A stretch of DNA of 64,000 nucleotides, from contig JAFMBV010000001.1 of NCBI GenBank assembly GCA_017858255.1, positions 1-64,000 on the forward strand, in the 5' to 3' direction. This document shows positions 8,981-17,635 of this stretch, in pieces. Position 1 is the stretch's first letter; every line of letters begins with the position of its first letter. This DNA is from Bacteriovoracaceae bacterium (lineage in GTDB: Bacteria > Bdellovibrionota > Bacteriovoracia > Bacteriovoracales > Bacteriovoracaceae). The position numbers were made by a program, and so were the translations under genes. The notes below the pieces were generated by a model. That model had not been told where the DNA came from and did no database searches. It worked only from the letters and a program-made list of their open reading frames with translations.

Positions 8981-9872
8981 TATCTCTAAAGCCGGTATTA
9001 TCCTTAAGCCCCAAATTATTACAGAGTACACTAGTGTGCTTCCTAATCTATGTAGTTGGCTTAAAAGAAGAAAAATCTCCATTTACTTTTCTGAACTTGA
9101 AGAGGAAAGGATTAAGAAGATTTTCAAAAGCCCCCTTAAGGGTATTCAATTTCTTCCCTTAAATAAACTTCACAAGGAAATGGATATAAATATTACCCTC
9201 GGCGGGGATGGAACTCTATTGGGCTTTGGTCGACTATCTGAGAAAAATTCCGCGCCTATTTTCGGCGTTAACATGGGTAACCTAGGTTTTATTACAGAGT
9301 TTTCTAAATCAGAGTTCTTTGAAGGTCTTTCTTCAATTATAAATGGAAATTGTGTCATTAACAAAGTACCGCTTTTCAAAGTTCAGATTCATAAGGGAAA
9401 GAAGAAGGTTTTTGAGACCCACTTTTTAAATGACTTAGTTATTAGTAAAAATGATATCAGTAGAATGTTTTCTTTTGCTGTAGAAAATACTCAGGAACAT
9501 ATTTATAACTTAAGTGGTGATGGGCTTATTGTTTCTAGCCCCACAGGAAGTACGGCCTATTCGCTTGCGGCAGGTGGCCCAATTATTAATCCAGAAGTAA
9601 GTGCACTTGTGTTAACGCCTATATGCCCACACAGTCTGACTCATAGACCAATCGTTGTTAATGACAAAGAAACCTTACTGATAAGAATCCCCTCTAAAAC
9701 AGATGCAGTAACTGTTACGCTTGATGGACAGGAATTGAAAGAGGCCGAACAGAGAAGCGTTATTACGATATCCAAAAGTACGACTCGATATGTAAAAATT
9801 ATTGCAAATCCACAAAGAACATATTTTCAAACATTAAAAGAAAAATTCACCTATGGTGGAAGGTCATTATGA
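8949..9872 (+). CDS. nadK: NAD kinase
   Basis: NadK phosphorylates NAD to NADP. The 307-residue protein has the family signature LGGDGTLLGFGR (GGDGT at 85-89), then NMGNLGFITEF, the NDLVI segment, and DGLIVSSPTGSTAYSLAAGG. The start is TTG 8949: AGAGG ends 8 bases before it, and the next Met lies just before the GGDG loop, too late. The gene begins inside the response regulator gene and overlaps recN by four bases, so it is translated as part of this unit; the nadK-recN pairing is common in bacteria. Confidence 0.93.
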   Translation: MAQKKKQTKVNISKAGIILKPQIITEYTSVLPNLCSWLKRRKISIYFSELEEERIKKIFKSPLKGIQFLPLNKLHKEMDINITLGGDGTLLGFGRLSEKNSAPIFGVNMGNLGFITEFSKSEFFEGLSSIINGNCVINKVPLFKVQIHKGKKKVFETHFLNDLVISKNDISRMFSFAVENTQEHIYNLSGDGLIVSSPTGSTAYSLAAGGPIINPEVSALVLTPICPHSLTHRPIVVNDKETLLIRIPSKTDAVTVTLDGQELKEAEQRSVITISKSTTRYVKIIANPQRTYFQTLKEKFTYGGRSL

Positions 9873-11497
9873 TGGATTCAGGACTTTTTCTAAAAACAAT
9901 TACCCTTAGAAACTTTGCTACCTTTGAAAATCAAAACATAGATTTCCATCCCCAATTTAATGGAATTGTCGGAGAAACTGGTAGTGGAAAAAGCTTAATC
10001 CTTGATGCCTTTCAACTTCTACTAGGAGCTCGTTCTGATAAGAAACTTATTCGAAAAGATACTGAATGTGCCGTTATTGAAGGTGTCTTTAAGGTAAGCA
10101 ACCAAAGTATTCGAAAATATTTTGATCAGCAGGGTTTTCCGATAGATGAAAATAATGAAGTTGTTATCAAGAGAGTTCTTTATCAAAATGGTAAATCAAA
10201 AGCATTTTTGAATCACATGAGTTGTCCAGTCAGTGTACTCACCACCTTTTCTAAGACCTTTGTGGACCTTGTTGGGCAATTTGAAAATCAAAAGCTGGGA
10301 AACCCTGACTATCAACTATATTTAGTAGATCAATTCGCAAATAATCGAGAGAAGCTAGAAGAATACGATAAACAATTTAATTACTATCAAAAATTAATCC
10401 AAGATACTCAGCTTCTAGAACTTAAAATTAAAGAAAAACAACAACGTGAAGATTATCTGAATTTTCAATTAAAAGAGCTTCAGGATCTTTCCCCATCTAT
10501 GGAAAGAGAAAAGGAGCTTATTACGCTCAAGGTCCAACTATTAAATAAAGAAGAGCATTCAAAAACTCTTTCTAATATACAGCAAGCCCTTTCAAATGGA
10601 GATAACAACGCACTTGACTGCTTGAAGAGTGTAGAAAAATCTTTAAATTCTGGTAATGGACTTTTTGAAGATAAGCTTATTGAAGAATTTTCTAATTTAC
10701 TTTCTGCTGTTGAAGATTTTGCTTATGAGATTTCTCGAAAAGAAGTGTCATCTGAAGATGAACTTGTATTAGACACGATACTCGAAGAACTAGACTCTTA
10801 TCAAAAACTAAAGAGAAAATTTAATGTTGGAACCGCAGAGTTAGCCATTCTTAAAGGCGAATTTGAAGAAGAGTTAGATGGGTTGGAAAAGCTAGAGCTA
10901 AAACTAGCTCAATTGAGAGATGAAGTATCACACCTTGAAGGGGAACTTTATAAAATCGCCAACAAGCTTCATAAGAAAAGAGTGGTTGAATCTACCAAAC
11001 TTTCAAAGTTAATCACGGAAGGACTTGACCACCTCAATATGGCAGGGGCTTCATTTAAGATTAATATCGATAAGTCTCAATCATTTAATAAAAATGGCCT
11101 TACAACCCTTACCTTTACTGCCGAAACTAATCCAGGAGAAGGTTTTTATAAGATAAAGGACATTGCAAGTGGTGGGGAGTTATCAAGAATTCTACTATGC
11201 CTTAGACAAATAGTGGCCGCAGAAGATTCTATAAGCATCTTCTTTTTTGACGAAATAGACACTGGAATTGGTGGTGAGACTGCCGTTATGATCGCCAAAG
11301 CCCTTAAAAAAGTTAGTCAAAAAAGCCAGGTATTGGCGATTACTCACCTTGCTCAGATTGCAAAATCTGTTGATGAAATCATCTTTGTCGATAAGAAGAG
11401 TTTCGAGTCTGACAATAGTGTTCGTACTATAAGCTTTGTGGAAAACAAAAGTGGCGCAGACAGAGAAAAAGTGCTTAATCAATTGGCTGGTCTATAA
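9869..11497 (+). CDS. recN: DNA repair protein RecN
   Basis: RecN is an SMC-like ATPase acting early in double-strand break repair. The 542-residue length is normal. Walker A GETGSGKS lies near residues 34-41, a long coiled coil fills the middle (about 150-370), and the C-terminal lobe has the ASGGELSRILLCLR signature and Walker B FFFDEIDTGIGG. The ATG overlaps the nadK stop (ATGATGG; either Met could serve). It converges with the lpxH-like gene, their ends overlapping by 23 bases, leaving no room for a terminator between them. Confidence 0.95.
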   Translation: MMDSGLFLKTITLRNFATFENQNIDFHPQFNGIVGETGSGKSLILDAFQLLLGARSDKKLIRKDTECAVIEGVFKVSNQSIRKYFDQQGFPIDENNEVVIKRVLYQNGKSKAFLNHMSCPVSVLTTFSKTFVDLVGQFENQKLGNPDYQLYLVDQFANNREKLEEYDKQFNYYQKLIQDTQLLELKIKEKQQREDYLNFQLKELQDLSPSMEREKELITLKVQLLNKEEHSKTLSNIQQALSNGDNNALDCLKSVEKSLNSGNGLFEDKLIEEFSNLLSAVEDFAYEISRKEVSSEDELVLDTILEELDSYQKLKRKFNVGTAELAILKGEFEEELDGLEKLELKLAQLRDEVSHLEGELYKIANKLHKKRVVESTKLSKLITEGLDHLNMAGASFKINIDKSQSFNKNGLTTLTFTAETNPGEGFYKIKDIASGGELSRILLCLRQIVAAEDSISIFFFDEIDTGIGGETAVMIAKALKKVSQKSQVLAITHLAQIAKSVDEIIFVDKKSFESDNSVRTISFVENKSGADREKVLNQLAGL

Positions 11498-12239
11498 CGA
11501 CCTGGTGATAGTTATTCCCATCATAATAAGTAAAGGTTCTAGTAGCTGGAAAAAATCCATTATTTAAATATAATCCATCTTCTCTATAGTTATCTAGGCA
11601 ATGGCTATGGCCACAAATAACATCTTTTACACCATATTTCTTTTGGGCGGTTTTAAATGATCGTCTAAATTTATCTCTCACGTACTCATTGGTTTCACTT
11701 GAATAACTCTTAACATTTCTTTCTCGAGAATTTTTTGAGGCATTTTGGCCAATACTATCAACAATTCGAAAAGGAACCACATAGTTCGCCAAAATTTTAA
11801 TTATAGAGCTTCTAATAAAGGACTTATAGATTTTATAATTTAAATTCTCAATTTCTATTTCGTCACCGTGAGCAAATAATGTCGCTGTTCCACCCACATC
11901 AAGCACCAGAGGTTTTTTCAAATACACCCATTTTTCTCTTGGTAAATCATTTCTTTTTAACAAGGCCGAAATTAGCTTCTCAAAATGAAAATCATGATTC
12001 CCCTCAAAGTGGTAGAACCTTTTTCCTTCACTTATTAAGCGAATTATTTCATCGAATATTTCCTGATGTTTCTCTATATACTCTTCGTGACCACCAACTA
12101 AAAGATCAAAGATATCACCTAACAAAAAAACAGTGTCTGATTCTTTTGTCTGAGAACTTTTTAAATATTTGAGGAAGAGGTTTGCCGGTAAATCACCCGA
12201 CAGTTTAATATGGACATCTGAGATACAAACAAACTTCAT
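11475..12239 (-). CDS. LpxH-like metallophosphoesterase (UDP-2,3-diacylglucosamine hydrolase family)
   Basis: A calcineurin-like phosphoesterase with all metal ligands: DVH at residues 8-10, GDIFD near 41-45, EGNHDF, AHGDE and CGHSH. Length (254 aa) and motif spacing fit LpxH, which removes UMP from UDP-diacylglucosamine in lipid A synthesis at the inner membrane; other UDP-sugar or nucleotide hydrolases of the same fold are possible. The start must be this ATG because DVH follows so closely, yet no ribosome binding site precedes it: a strong hairpin ends about 20 bases upstream. Leaderless or read-through expression is possible. Confidence 0.75.
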   Translation of the reverse strand: MKFVCISDVHIKLSGDLPANLFLKYLKSSQTKESDTVFLLGDIFDLLVGGHEEYIEKHQEIFDEIIRLISEGKRFYHFEGNHDFHFEKLISALLKRNDLPREKWVYLKKPLVLDVGGTATLFAHGDEIEIENLNYKIYKSFIRSSIIKILANYVVPFRIVDSIGQNASKNSRERNVKSYSSETNEYVRDKFRRSFKTAQKKYGVKDVICGHSHCLDNYREDGLYLNNGFFPATRTFTYYDGNNYHQVVIDQPID

Positions 12240-12257
12240 AATCTATATTGTATCAGA

Positions 12258-12312
12258 TAAAAAGCCCCAAGGAACCTCCCCAGCAAAGGGCCTTGCTAGG
12301 GAGGATGGGCTT
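12258..12312 (-). terminator. Long GC-rich hairpin with T run on the minus strand
   Basis: Nested arms AAGCCC/GGGCTT, CCTCCC/GGGAGG and AGCAA/TTGCT make an extended stem of about 50 bases. On the minus strand the stem is followed by a T run (TTTTTAT). It stands as a second barrier after the flagellin terminator and only about 20 bases before the lpxH-like start codon. It could be a terminator, an attenuator or a regulatory leader of that gene. Confidence 0.65.
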
Positions 12313-12400
12313 AATGGGATCAGATAGTCATTGCTCAAAACTAAAAGGTCCCAAAATATATATGTAAAACTTATTTATTTTTTATTTTAGTATTTGTTTT

Positions 12401-12434
12401 AAAAAAAAGGGGGGAGGTGATTCCACCTTCCCCC
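12401..12434 (-). terminator. Rho-independent terminator of flagellin gene 1
   Basis: Read on the minus strand, a G-rich arm containing AGGTG pairs with CACCT followed by C6, and then comes T8. It begins about 10 bases after the flagellin stop codon. A very strong intrinsic terminator, as expected for a highly expressed filament gene. Confidence 0.88.
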
Positions 12435-12444
12435 AGTTCTCTCA

Positions 12445-13278
12445 TTACCCAATTAATCTAAGGGCGCTATTTGGAAGTGCATTCGCTTGACTTAAAGTTG
12501 CAATACCTGCCTGCTTAACCACTGTGTTCGAAGCTAGTTTTGCAGATTCTTCAGCTACATCCACATCTTGGATAACTGATCTGGCACTATCTTGATTTAT
12601 TGTTTGTACTTCTAGGTTAGATACCGTTGAACTAAGTCTCGATTGAATTGAACCAAGGTTTGCTCTTTGGCCTGATACCGTATTGATGGCTTCATCTAAC
12701 ACTGAAATTGAATCAAGTGCATCACTCTTATCGGCAACCCCTGAGCCAGAAACCCCAATGGAACTTGTCGATGCATTTGTCTCTGCAGAATCAAATGTAA
12801 TTCTGTTTTGCTCGCCTGCAAAAGCGCCTACTTGGAAGTCCATTTGTCCTGAACCTTCACCATTTAAAAGCTGTGAGCCGTTAAATGTGGTTGAGTTACT
12901 TATTCTATCTATTTCAGTCGATAACTGTTGGTATTCTTTGTCGAGGAAGCCTCGCTCATTTTCACCAACCGTGTCTGATGAAGATTGAATCGTAAGCTCT
13001 CTCATCCTCACTAGGATGTTTGAAACCTCGTTTAAGCCACCTTCAGCAGTTTGAATCAGTGAAATACCGTCGTTAGCGTTTCTTGTCGCCTGACGTAGAC
13101 CCTTTGTTTGTGCTTCTAAGTTAGTGGCAATCGCAAGCCCAGCAGCATCGTCTGACGCCTTGGTGATTCTTTTTCCACTAGAGAGTTTTTCTAGTGATGC
13201 GTTTGCTTTGTTAGAAACTTCTTTCAGGTTTTTCTGAACGCTCTGTGAAGCTACGTTCGTTGAAATTCTTAAGCCCAT
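12445..13278 (-). CDS. fliC: Flagellin (filament protein), copy 1
   Basis: A 277-residue flagellin. The N-terminal D0/D1 region (MGLRISTNVASQSVQKNL, then SSGKRITKASDDAAGLAIA) and the C-terminal D1/D0 region (LGSIQSRLSSTVSNLE to NALPNSALRLIG) are complete; the variable surface domain is very short, about 60 residues. The arginine-bearing QSSSDTVGENERGFLD segment, part of the TLR5-recognised region in other flagellins, is present. A good ribosome binding site (AAGGAG) lies 6 bases before the ATG. It is expressed from its own sigma-28-type promoter and ends at a strong terminator, so the two flagellins can be dosed independently. Confidence 0.95.
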   Translation of the reverse strand: MGLRISTNVASQSVQKNLKEVSNKANASLEKLSSGKRITKASDDAAGLAIATNLEAQTKGLRQATRNANDGISLIQTAEGGLNEVSNILVRMRELTIQSSSDTVGENERGFLDKEYQQLSTEIDRISNSTTFNGSQLLNGEGSGQMDFQVGAFAGEQNRITFDSAETNASTSSIGVSGSGVADKSDALDSISVLDEAINTVSGQRANLGSIQSRLSSTVSNLEVQTINQDSARSVIQDVDVAEESAKLASNTVVKQAGIATLSQANALPNSALRLIG

Positions 13279-13356
13279 TTTTTACTCCTTAATATGCCCC
13301 AAGTACCCTAGAGGCTGTTTTTATAAATGCCTGAGCAGTTGTGTCAGACAAATAAC

Positions 13357-13383
13357 CTATCGACGCAGTCGGTTATTTCTTTA
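13357..13383 (-). promoter_or_regulatory. Sigma-28 (FliA)-type promoter of flagellin 1
   Basis: On the minus strand TAAA, exactly 15 bases, then GTCGATAG; the family consensus is TAAA-N15-GCCGATAA, so six of eight -10 positions match. Transcription would start near 13350, giving a leader of about 70 bases. An inverted repeat AATAACC/GGTTATT straddles the -10 element. Confidence 0.75.
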
Positions 13384-13417
13384 GTTTCCGAGTCAAGTAA
13401 TTGATGAAAAAAATCAA

Positions 13418-13438
13418 CTATTGAAATAATTTCAATAG
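13418..13438. promoter_or_regulatory. Perfect 10-bp-arm palindrome upstream of the flagellin 1 promoter
   Basis: Arms CTATTGAAAT and ATTTCAATAG around a single central A, 35 bases upstream of the sigma-28 -35 element. A second smaller repeat, TTGAT/ATCAA, adjoins it. Form and position suit a binding site for a dimeric regulator; a hairpin without a T run is the alternative. The rest of this 336-base intergenic region (13279-13614) holds only the promoter and the terminator of flagellin 2. Confidence 0.5.
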
Positions 13439-13549
13439 GTTAAGGGCTATAAAAAGTTGGCTTCATTTTTGATTCTGGAGCTTAATTTAGAAATAGGGGC
13501 TAGTTTTCGGAGCTTTTGTATGAAAAATGTCTATAAGGATATGCTTAAA

Positions 13550-13580
13550 AATAAAAAAGGCCCCTAATTCTAGGGGCCTT
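13550..13580 (-). terminator. Rho-independent terminator of flagellin gene 2
   Basis: On the minus strand AAGGCCCCTA and TAGGGGCCTT form a perfect 10-bp stem with a four-base loop, followed by TTTTTATTTTT. It lies about 35 bases after the stop codon of flagellin 2. Confidence 0.92.
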
Positions 13581-13614
13581 CTGTGTGTTTTAGTATTTTT
13601 GAATTTTAAACGTA

Positions 13615-14448
13615 TTAGCCAATTAGCTGCAATGCTCCAGCGTTTGAGTTGTTTGCCTGAGCGAGAACAGAAGTACTTGAAGCTGCCAAGATGTTCGCCT
13701 TTGCCAGATTCGCTGACTCTTCTGCAATATCAGTATCTCTAATTCTAGAATTCGCTCCAGATAGATTCTCAGACTTTACTTCTAAGTTTCTAACTGTCGA
13801 CTGAAGTCTATTTTGTAGAGCACCTAATGTTGCTCGGCTTGTATTCACTTTGGTAATTGCTCCATCTAACACTTCAAGGTTTTCTTGAGATGATACTTTT
13901 GATGAAACACTCAAACTATCAATTCCTAAATCACCTGCTTTTACCGAAGTATCACCAGGTTGATATTTAATTCGATCATTTGCTTCAACATTGTGAATCC
14001 CAATTTGAAACTCCATAGAGTCGCCCTCACCTGAAAGCAACTGCTTTTCGTTAAAAGTCGTAGATGTCGCAATTCTTTCTACTTCTGTAACGAGTTGTTG
14101 AAATTCCATATCAGAGTAAACCCTCTCCTTATCAGTAATAGTATCTGACGCAGATTGTACTGAAAGCTCTCTTAGACGAATAAGGATATTGTTAACCTCA
14201 TTCATTCCACCTTCAGCTGTCTGAATCAAAGAGATACCATCTCCTGCATTTCTTGTGGCCTGTTTTACACCGCGGATATTAGATTTCATCTTTTCTGAAA
14301 TCGCCAATCCAGCCGCATCGTCTCCGGCCTTGTTAATTCTGGAACCAGAAGCTAATTTTTCTAAAGAAGAAGATTGCTCCCTCTTAACTTGATTTAAACT
14401 TCTTTGGCCAGCTAATGACTGAATGTTTGTTGCAATTCGTAAACCCAT
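13615..14448 (-). CDS. Flagellin (filament protein), copy 2
   Basis: Also 277 residues, with the full flagellin D0/D1 ends (MGLRIATNIQSLAGQRSLNQ; LASGSRINKAGDDAAGLAIS; C-terminal NILAASSTSVLAQANNSNAGALQLIG). It is clearly divergent from copy 1 in the middle and near the C-terminus, so this is an old paralogue and not a recent duplication. The start has a GAGGAG ribosome binding site. It has its own sigma-28-like promoter, two leader hairpins and terminator. In a filament of several flagellins the two copies may occupy different zones. Confidence 0.95.
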   Translation of the reverse strand: MGLRIATNIQSLAGQRSLNQVKREQSSSLEKLASGSRINKAGDDAAGLAISEKMKSNIRGVKQATRNAGDGISLIQTAEGGMNEVNNILIRLRELSVQSASDTITDKERVYSDMEFQQLVTEVERIATSTTFNEKQLLSGEGDSMEFQIGIHNVEANDRIKYQPGDTSVKAGDLGIDSLSVSSKVSSQENLEVLDGAITKVNTSRATLGALQNRLQSTVRNLEVKSENLSGANSRIRDTDIAEESANLAKANILAASSTSVLAQANNSNAGALQLIG

Positions 14449-14490
14449 ACTAATCTCCTCGTAACATAGAAACCCTCCTTGTCTTGTTTA

Positions 14491-14539
14491 CTCAACGACC
14501 ATGTTGAGGTTTTAAATTGCAACTCCCCACAAGTTGCAA
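14491..14539 (-). promoter_or_regulatory. Two hairpins in the 5' leader of flagellin 2 mRNA
   Basis: TTGCAACT/AGTTGCAA (8 bp, 7-base loop, 14517-14539) lies at the expected 5' end of the transcript, and CTCAAC/GTTGAG (6 bp, 14491-14508) follows. Together they would protect the mRNA 5' end or control translation of this abundant protein. Confidence 0.55.
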
Positions 14540-14544
14540 AAGTT

Positions 14545-14571
14545 GTATCGGGAGGTCAGGAAATTTATTAA
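14545..14571 (-). promoter_or_regulatory. Sigma-28-like promoter of flagellin 2
   Basis: On the minus strand TTAA, 15 bases, CCCGATAC. Compared with TAAA-N15-GCCGATAA this keeps three of four and six of eight positions. Predicted transcription start near 14538, at the base of the first leader hairpin. Confidence 0.6.
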
Positions 14572-14667
14572 TGAAAAAAGGGAAGTATTTTCCTATTATT
14601 TTAGGTACTTAACCGTTTTAGTCGGTCGGGTAAAACGTGATTTTAATAGGTTGAGATTTTTAGACTA

Positions 14668-15126
14668 TTATTTTAAAGATAAAATTCTTTCGATGGTACC
14701 CGTAGTTGAGAACCCATCTACAAAGGTAAGGCTTTTTACTTCTCCGCCATTGGCAAGAACATGTTCATATCCAACGATCTGATCAACTGGCCAGTCTCCA
14801 CCCTTTACAAGGACGCTAGGGTTAATCGCCTTGATCAATTCTAAAGGTGTGTCTTCTTCAAATATTTCAACGCAATCGACTGGTTTGAGGTTTTCTAATA
14901 TATATTTTCTTTCTTCCTGAGAATGGATCGGTCTTTTATCACCCTTAAGTCGTTTTACTGAAGCATCAGAATTTAGGCCGACAAAGAGTAGGTCACCTTG
15001 TGCGCGAGCTTCTTTTAAGTAAGTTACATGACCCGTATGTAATATATCAAAGCAGCCATTCGTAAATACAATTTTTTTTTCTTTATTATCTTTTAAAAAA
15101 CGAAGAGTTTTATCACTTAATTTCAT
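14668..15126 (-). CDS. D-glycero-beta-D-manno-heptose 1-phosphate nucleotidyltransferase (HldE C-terminal type)
   Basis: A 152-residue cytidylyltransferase-like enzyme matching the second half of HldE (RfaE domain II), which attaches a nucleotide to heptose 1-phosphate to make ADP-heptose. [14 protein letters not shown] (residues 21-34) is the nucleotide-binding HxGH motif, VKGGDW and [11 protein letters not shown] are further family signatures. The kinase half of HldE is not fused and not adjacent. The ADP-heptose would feed LPS core and possibly the two GT9 enzymes at 2.8-6.3 kb. Its start overlaps the RDD gene by four bases. Confidence 0.88.
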   Translation of the reverse strand: MKLSDKTLRFLKDNKEKKIVFTNGCFDILHTGHVTYLKEARAQGDLLFVGLNSDASVKRLKGDKRPIHSQEERKYILENLKPVDCVEIFEEDTPLELIKAINPSVLVKGGDWPVDQIVGYEHVLANGGEVKSLTFVDGFSTTGTIERILSLK

Positions 15127-15884
15127 TTTTTCTTTTTCAACACACTGGTATCAGATAGTTTTCCTTGAAAGTCCAAAATCATCGGTGCTCCCAATAACGG
15201 AAGAGAGAGGAGACTGATGGACGCTCTTAAGAAAGAGTTCTTTATAGTCGTTCTTTTGGTTGTACCTGTTAGGTAACATCCAAGACCAAATATCTTCTTC
15301 CCAACAGTTCCCACTGGCTCTAGTAACGAAAAGTAGGTTAGATAAATAAGACTCGCAATTATTCCAACATATGGCATCGATACCACTAGAAAGTTAATTA
15401 CCATTTCTCCTTGAAGCATTTTAAAAGCAAAGGCAAAAAAGCTTACGAATAGAATAAGAGTAATGAATAGAATTAAAGTTACGTCAATTAAGTAAGAACC
15501 TATCATTTCTGAAAAGTTGGCTTCTTTTAGACTTATTTTATTATTTTTCTTTTTAATGTCGCTTACTGGCTTTTGTGTCTCGGAAATAGCGCTCCCATAA
15601 AGAGCATCAATTCCACTCATTAGGCTTGGGTCACTTACAGATATTGGTGTATTTTGAAGGTGATTAACTGTCTTCTTTGAATAGCTGTTGCTACTGGCAA
15701 GGGTAGAGGTCTTTGTCTCAATTCTATTCGGTACCCTAGACACTCTTGGATTTGTTCCCTTTTCCAATGGATCATGAAAACCAAGCCCCTTAGTAACTGG
15801 CTTAAAGTCATAAGAATCAATATCAAATTCATCTAAGTTTAGAGTAATTTGAGATTTTCCAGCTTCACTATTATGGGTTTCCAT
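15123..15884 (-). CDS. RDD-family membrane protein
   Basis: The first 130 residues are polar, Ser/Lys-rich and probably disordered. The rest is an RDD domain: [20 protein letters not shown] (the Arg of the name is replaced here by Gly-Ser-Tyr), a second segment near [22 protein letters not shown], then the [14 protein letters not shown] loop typical of the family, and a third membrane segment at the end. RDD proteins have been linked to ion transport, but the role here is unknown. AGGAG lies 4 bases before the ATG. Confidence 0.75.
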   Translation of the reverse strand: METHNSEAGKSQITLNLDEFDIDSYDFKPVTKGLGFHDPLEKGTNPRVSRVPNRIETKTSTLASSNSYSKKTVNHLQNTPISVSDPSLMSGIDALYGSAISETQKPVSDIKKKNNKISLKEANFSEMIGSYLIDVTLILFITLILFVSFFAFAFKMLQGEMVINFLVVSMPYVGIIASLIYLTYFSLLEPVGTVGKKIFGLGCYLTGTTKRTTIKNSFLRASISLLSLPLLGAPMILDFQGKLSDTSVLKKKK

Positions 15885-15897
15885 AAGTCTCCTAAAT

Positions 15898-15931
15898 TGT
15901 GTCTATATCAATAATGACACATTTCGAAATG
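15898..15931. promoter_or_regulatory. Two overlapping-neighbour palindromes upstream of the RDD gene
   Basis: TGTGTC/GACACA (15898-15921, 12-base spacer) abuts a perfect 12-base palindrome CATTTCGAAATG (15920-15931). They fill the short gap between rsmE and the RDD gene and could be an operator or a short processing hairpin. Confidence 0.35.
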
Positions 15932-15939
15932 GCAGTAAA

Positions 15940-16641
15940 CTAACGTTGGTTAACGCTTGGCGCGAGAGAGGAAACAAAACCTGCACAATATGGCACAGCT
16001 ATCTCCGCTTTCATTATAGGTGTTGGGCAACGTACGAAACTTATATTCTTTATTTTCGCCATCTCCACCAACTCATCTTGATGGAAACCTCCCTCAGGCC
16101 CAACAAATATATAATCTGGCATACTTCCAGGAGGCTCATCATTCACGTCACTCATTTCAGTAGTAAATACCCATTTTTGTCCCTCTAAGGAATCGACATC
16201 GCTAAGGCCTTTTAATTCAACGATCTCTAGCATCCACGGGTTCTCACTCTGGGTAATGGATGAACGAATGAGCTTTTCTATGCGATCTGAGTTTTTAAAT
16301 TTATATGGAGAGAACTTTGTATTAATCAAAACTATTTTTGATATTCCTACCTGAATGGAGGATTTAATAATTGATTCAAGATATTCCTTTTTGGGAACGC
16401 CGAGAATAAGCTTAACACCTTCGTTTTTAGAGACGGCTTCTTCGCGCTCTATTAAAATCCCTAGCGACTTCTTTTCGATGTTACTCACGGTTCCGTAATA
16501 GATAACACCTTTGCCATTAAAAATTTTTACTTTTGATTGCTCTTTTCCTCTGTATACATTTTTAAAATGATGAAACTGTTCATCCTGAACTTTCCAAATG
16601 GAGTTAAGAGCAAGATTTTCGTCAGTAAAGAAATTCATCAT
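15940..16641 (-). CDS. rsmE: 16S rRNA (uracil-1498-N3) methyltransferase RsmE
   Basis: RsmE uses SAM to methylate U1498 of 16S rRNA. The SPOUT-fold C-terminal half is clear: YIFVGPEGGFHQDEL, then the knot segment ending with IMKAEIAVPYCAGFV, which replaces the more usual LRTETA variant. N-terminal PUA-like part FHHFKNVYRGKE. I place the start at the ATG overlapping the prmA stop (TGATG), because the protein then begins at the family position; the longer frame to 16671 adds ten residues inside prmA. Confidence 0.88.
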   Translation of the reverse strand: MMNFFTDENLALNSIWKVQDEQFHHFKNVYRGKEQSKVKIFNGKGVIYYGTVSNIEKKSLGILIEREEAVSKNEGVKLILGVPKKEYLESIIKSSIQVGISKIVLINTKFSPYKFKNSDRIEKLIRSSITQSENPWMLEIVELKGLSDVDSLEGQKWVFTTEMSDVNDEPPGSMPDYIFVGPEGGFHQDELVEMAKIKNISFVRCPTPIMKAEIAVPYCAGFVSSLAPSVNQR

Positions 16642-17579
16642 CAAGCCTTTTGAAATAATAAAGCGACCCAATCACCTCTAGTTTCAGTTTTAAGCAAATT
16701 AAAATCCACATAGGCTTCAATAATGGCCTTCTCTTGACCACTTAAAAGGCCTGATACAATCAAGTGGCCTTCGTTTAAGACAGAATTTTTCAAAACTGAA
16801 TACTCCTCTAACAATATATTTTCTAAGATATTTGCAAAAACTAGAGAATATGGTTTTTTAACCTGGTATCGATCCCTTAAAATTAAACCATGTCCCTCTC
16901 GATAATTTTGATAACTATTAGAGTTTAAGTTCATTAGACAGTTATCGAGTGCATCCTTATCAATATCAACAAAATCGACCCGAGCATTGGCCTGCTTCAT
17001 CGCCGCAATCCCCAGTATGCCACTGCCACAACCAAAGTCTAAGCACTCTAGGTCTTCACCCCATGTCTCTCTTAGTTCAGAAAATATTTTTAAACATAAG
17101 TAGGTGGTTTCGTGATTCCCGGTTCCAAAGCCCATTCCAGGATATATATAAACCTCTTGAGATGAATCTTCTCCCATCTCCCAGGAGGGAACAACTTTTA
17201 AGTCATTTGTAACTACTATTTCAGAGAAGCTCTTCCTCCAACTTTTATTCCAGTCACTTTTCTCTTCTTGCGTAATCTCTACCTCACAGCCAAGTTCAAC
17301 CATATGATCGCCAAAGGCATTTGCTAAGGCTTCGTCTTCCCAATAAAAGCTCGGACTAATGTTTTTGGCCATTGCTTCTTCTAATTTGAGCAAAACCTCT
17401 TCAGGGATATCACCACCACAATAAGCGTCTTTACCGAGAATTTCATCTACGGCCTCTTCATCTAAATTAAAATCTATCTTTCCAGACGACTCAAACTTCT
17501 TAAGAGCAAGCTGATCCATCGCCTCAACTCCAAGGTTTTGGCCGGTCTTTTTTACTGCCACAATATAGATGTATTCCAC
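16641..17579 (-). CDS. prmA: Ribosomal protein L11 methyltransferase PrmA
   Basis: PrmA trimethylates ribosomal protein L11. The SAM-binding motif LDFGCGSGILGIAA is preceded by PGMGFGTGNHETTYLCL, the PrmA hallmark, and followed by VFANILENILLEEY (post-motif with the N-I-L loop). 312 residues, normal length, with the N-terminal substrate-binding part. GTG start, with GGAGA five bases upstream. The prmA-rsmE pair is common and translationally coupled here. Confidence 0.92.
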   Translation of the reverse strand: MEYIYIVAVKKTGQNLGVEAMDQLALKKFESSGKIDFNLDEEAVDEILGKDAYCGGDIPEEVLLKLEEAMAKNISPSFYWEDEALANAFGDHMVELGCEVEITQEEKSDWNKSWRKSFSEIVVTNDLKVVPSWEMGEDSSQEVYIYPGMGFGTGNHETTYLCLKIFSELRETWGEDLECLDFGCGSGILGIAAMKQANARVDFVDIDKDALDNCLMNLNSNSYQNYREGHGLILRDRYQVKKPYSLVFANILENILLEEYSVLKNSVLNEGHLIVSGLLSGQEKAIIEAYVDFNLLKTETRGDWVALLFQKA

Positions 17580-17635
17580 GAGGTCTCCAATATAAAGAAT
17601 TCAACACCTTATCTAGCAAGATTAGTGTTTAAAGA

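Noticed and set aside
16642-16671. Longer rsmE reading frame into prmA
   Set aside because: The coupled ATG at the prmA stop gives the normal RsmE N-terminus.
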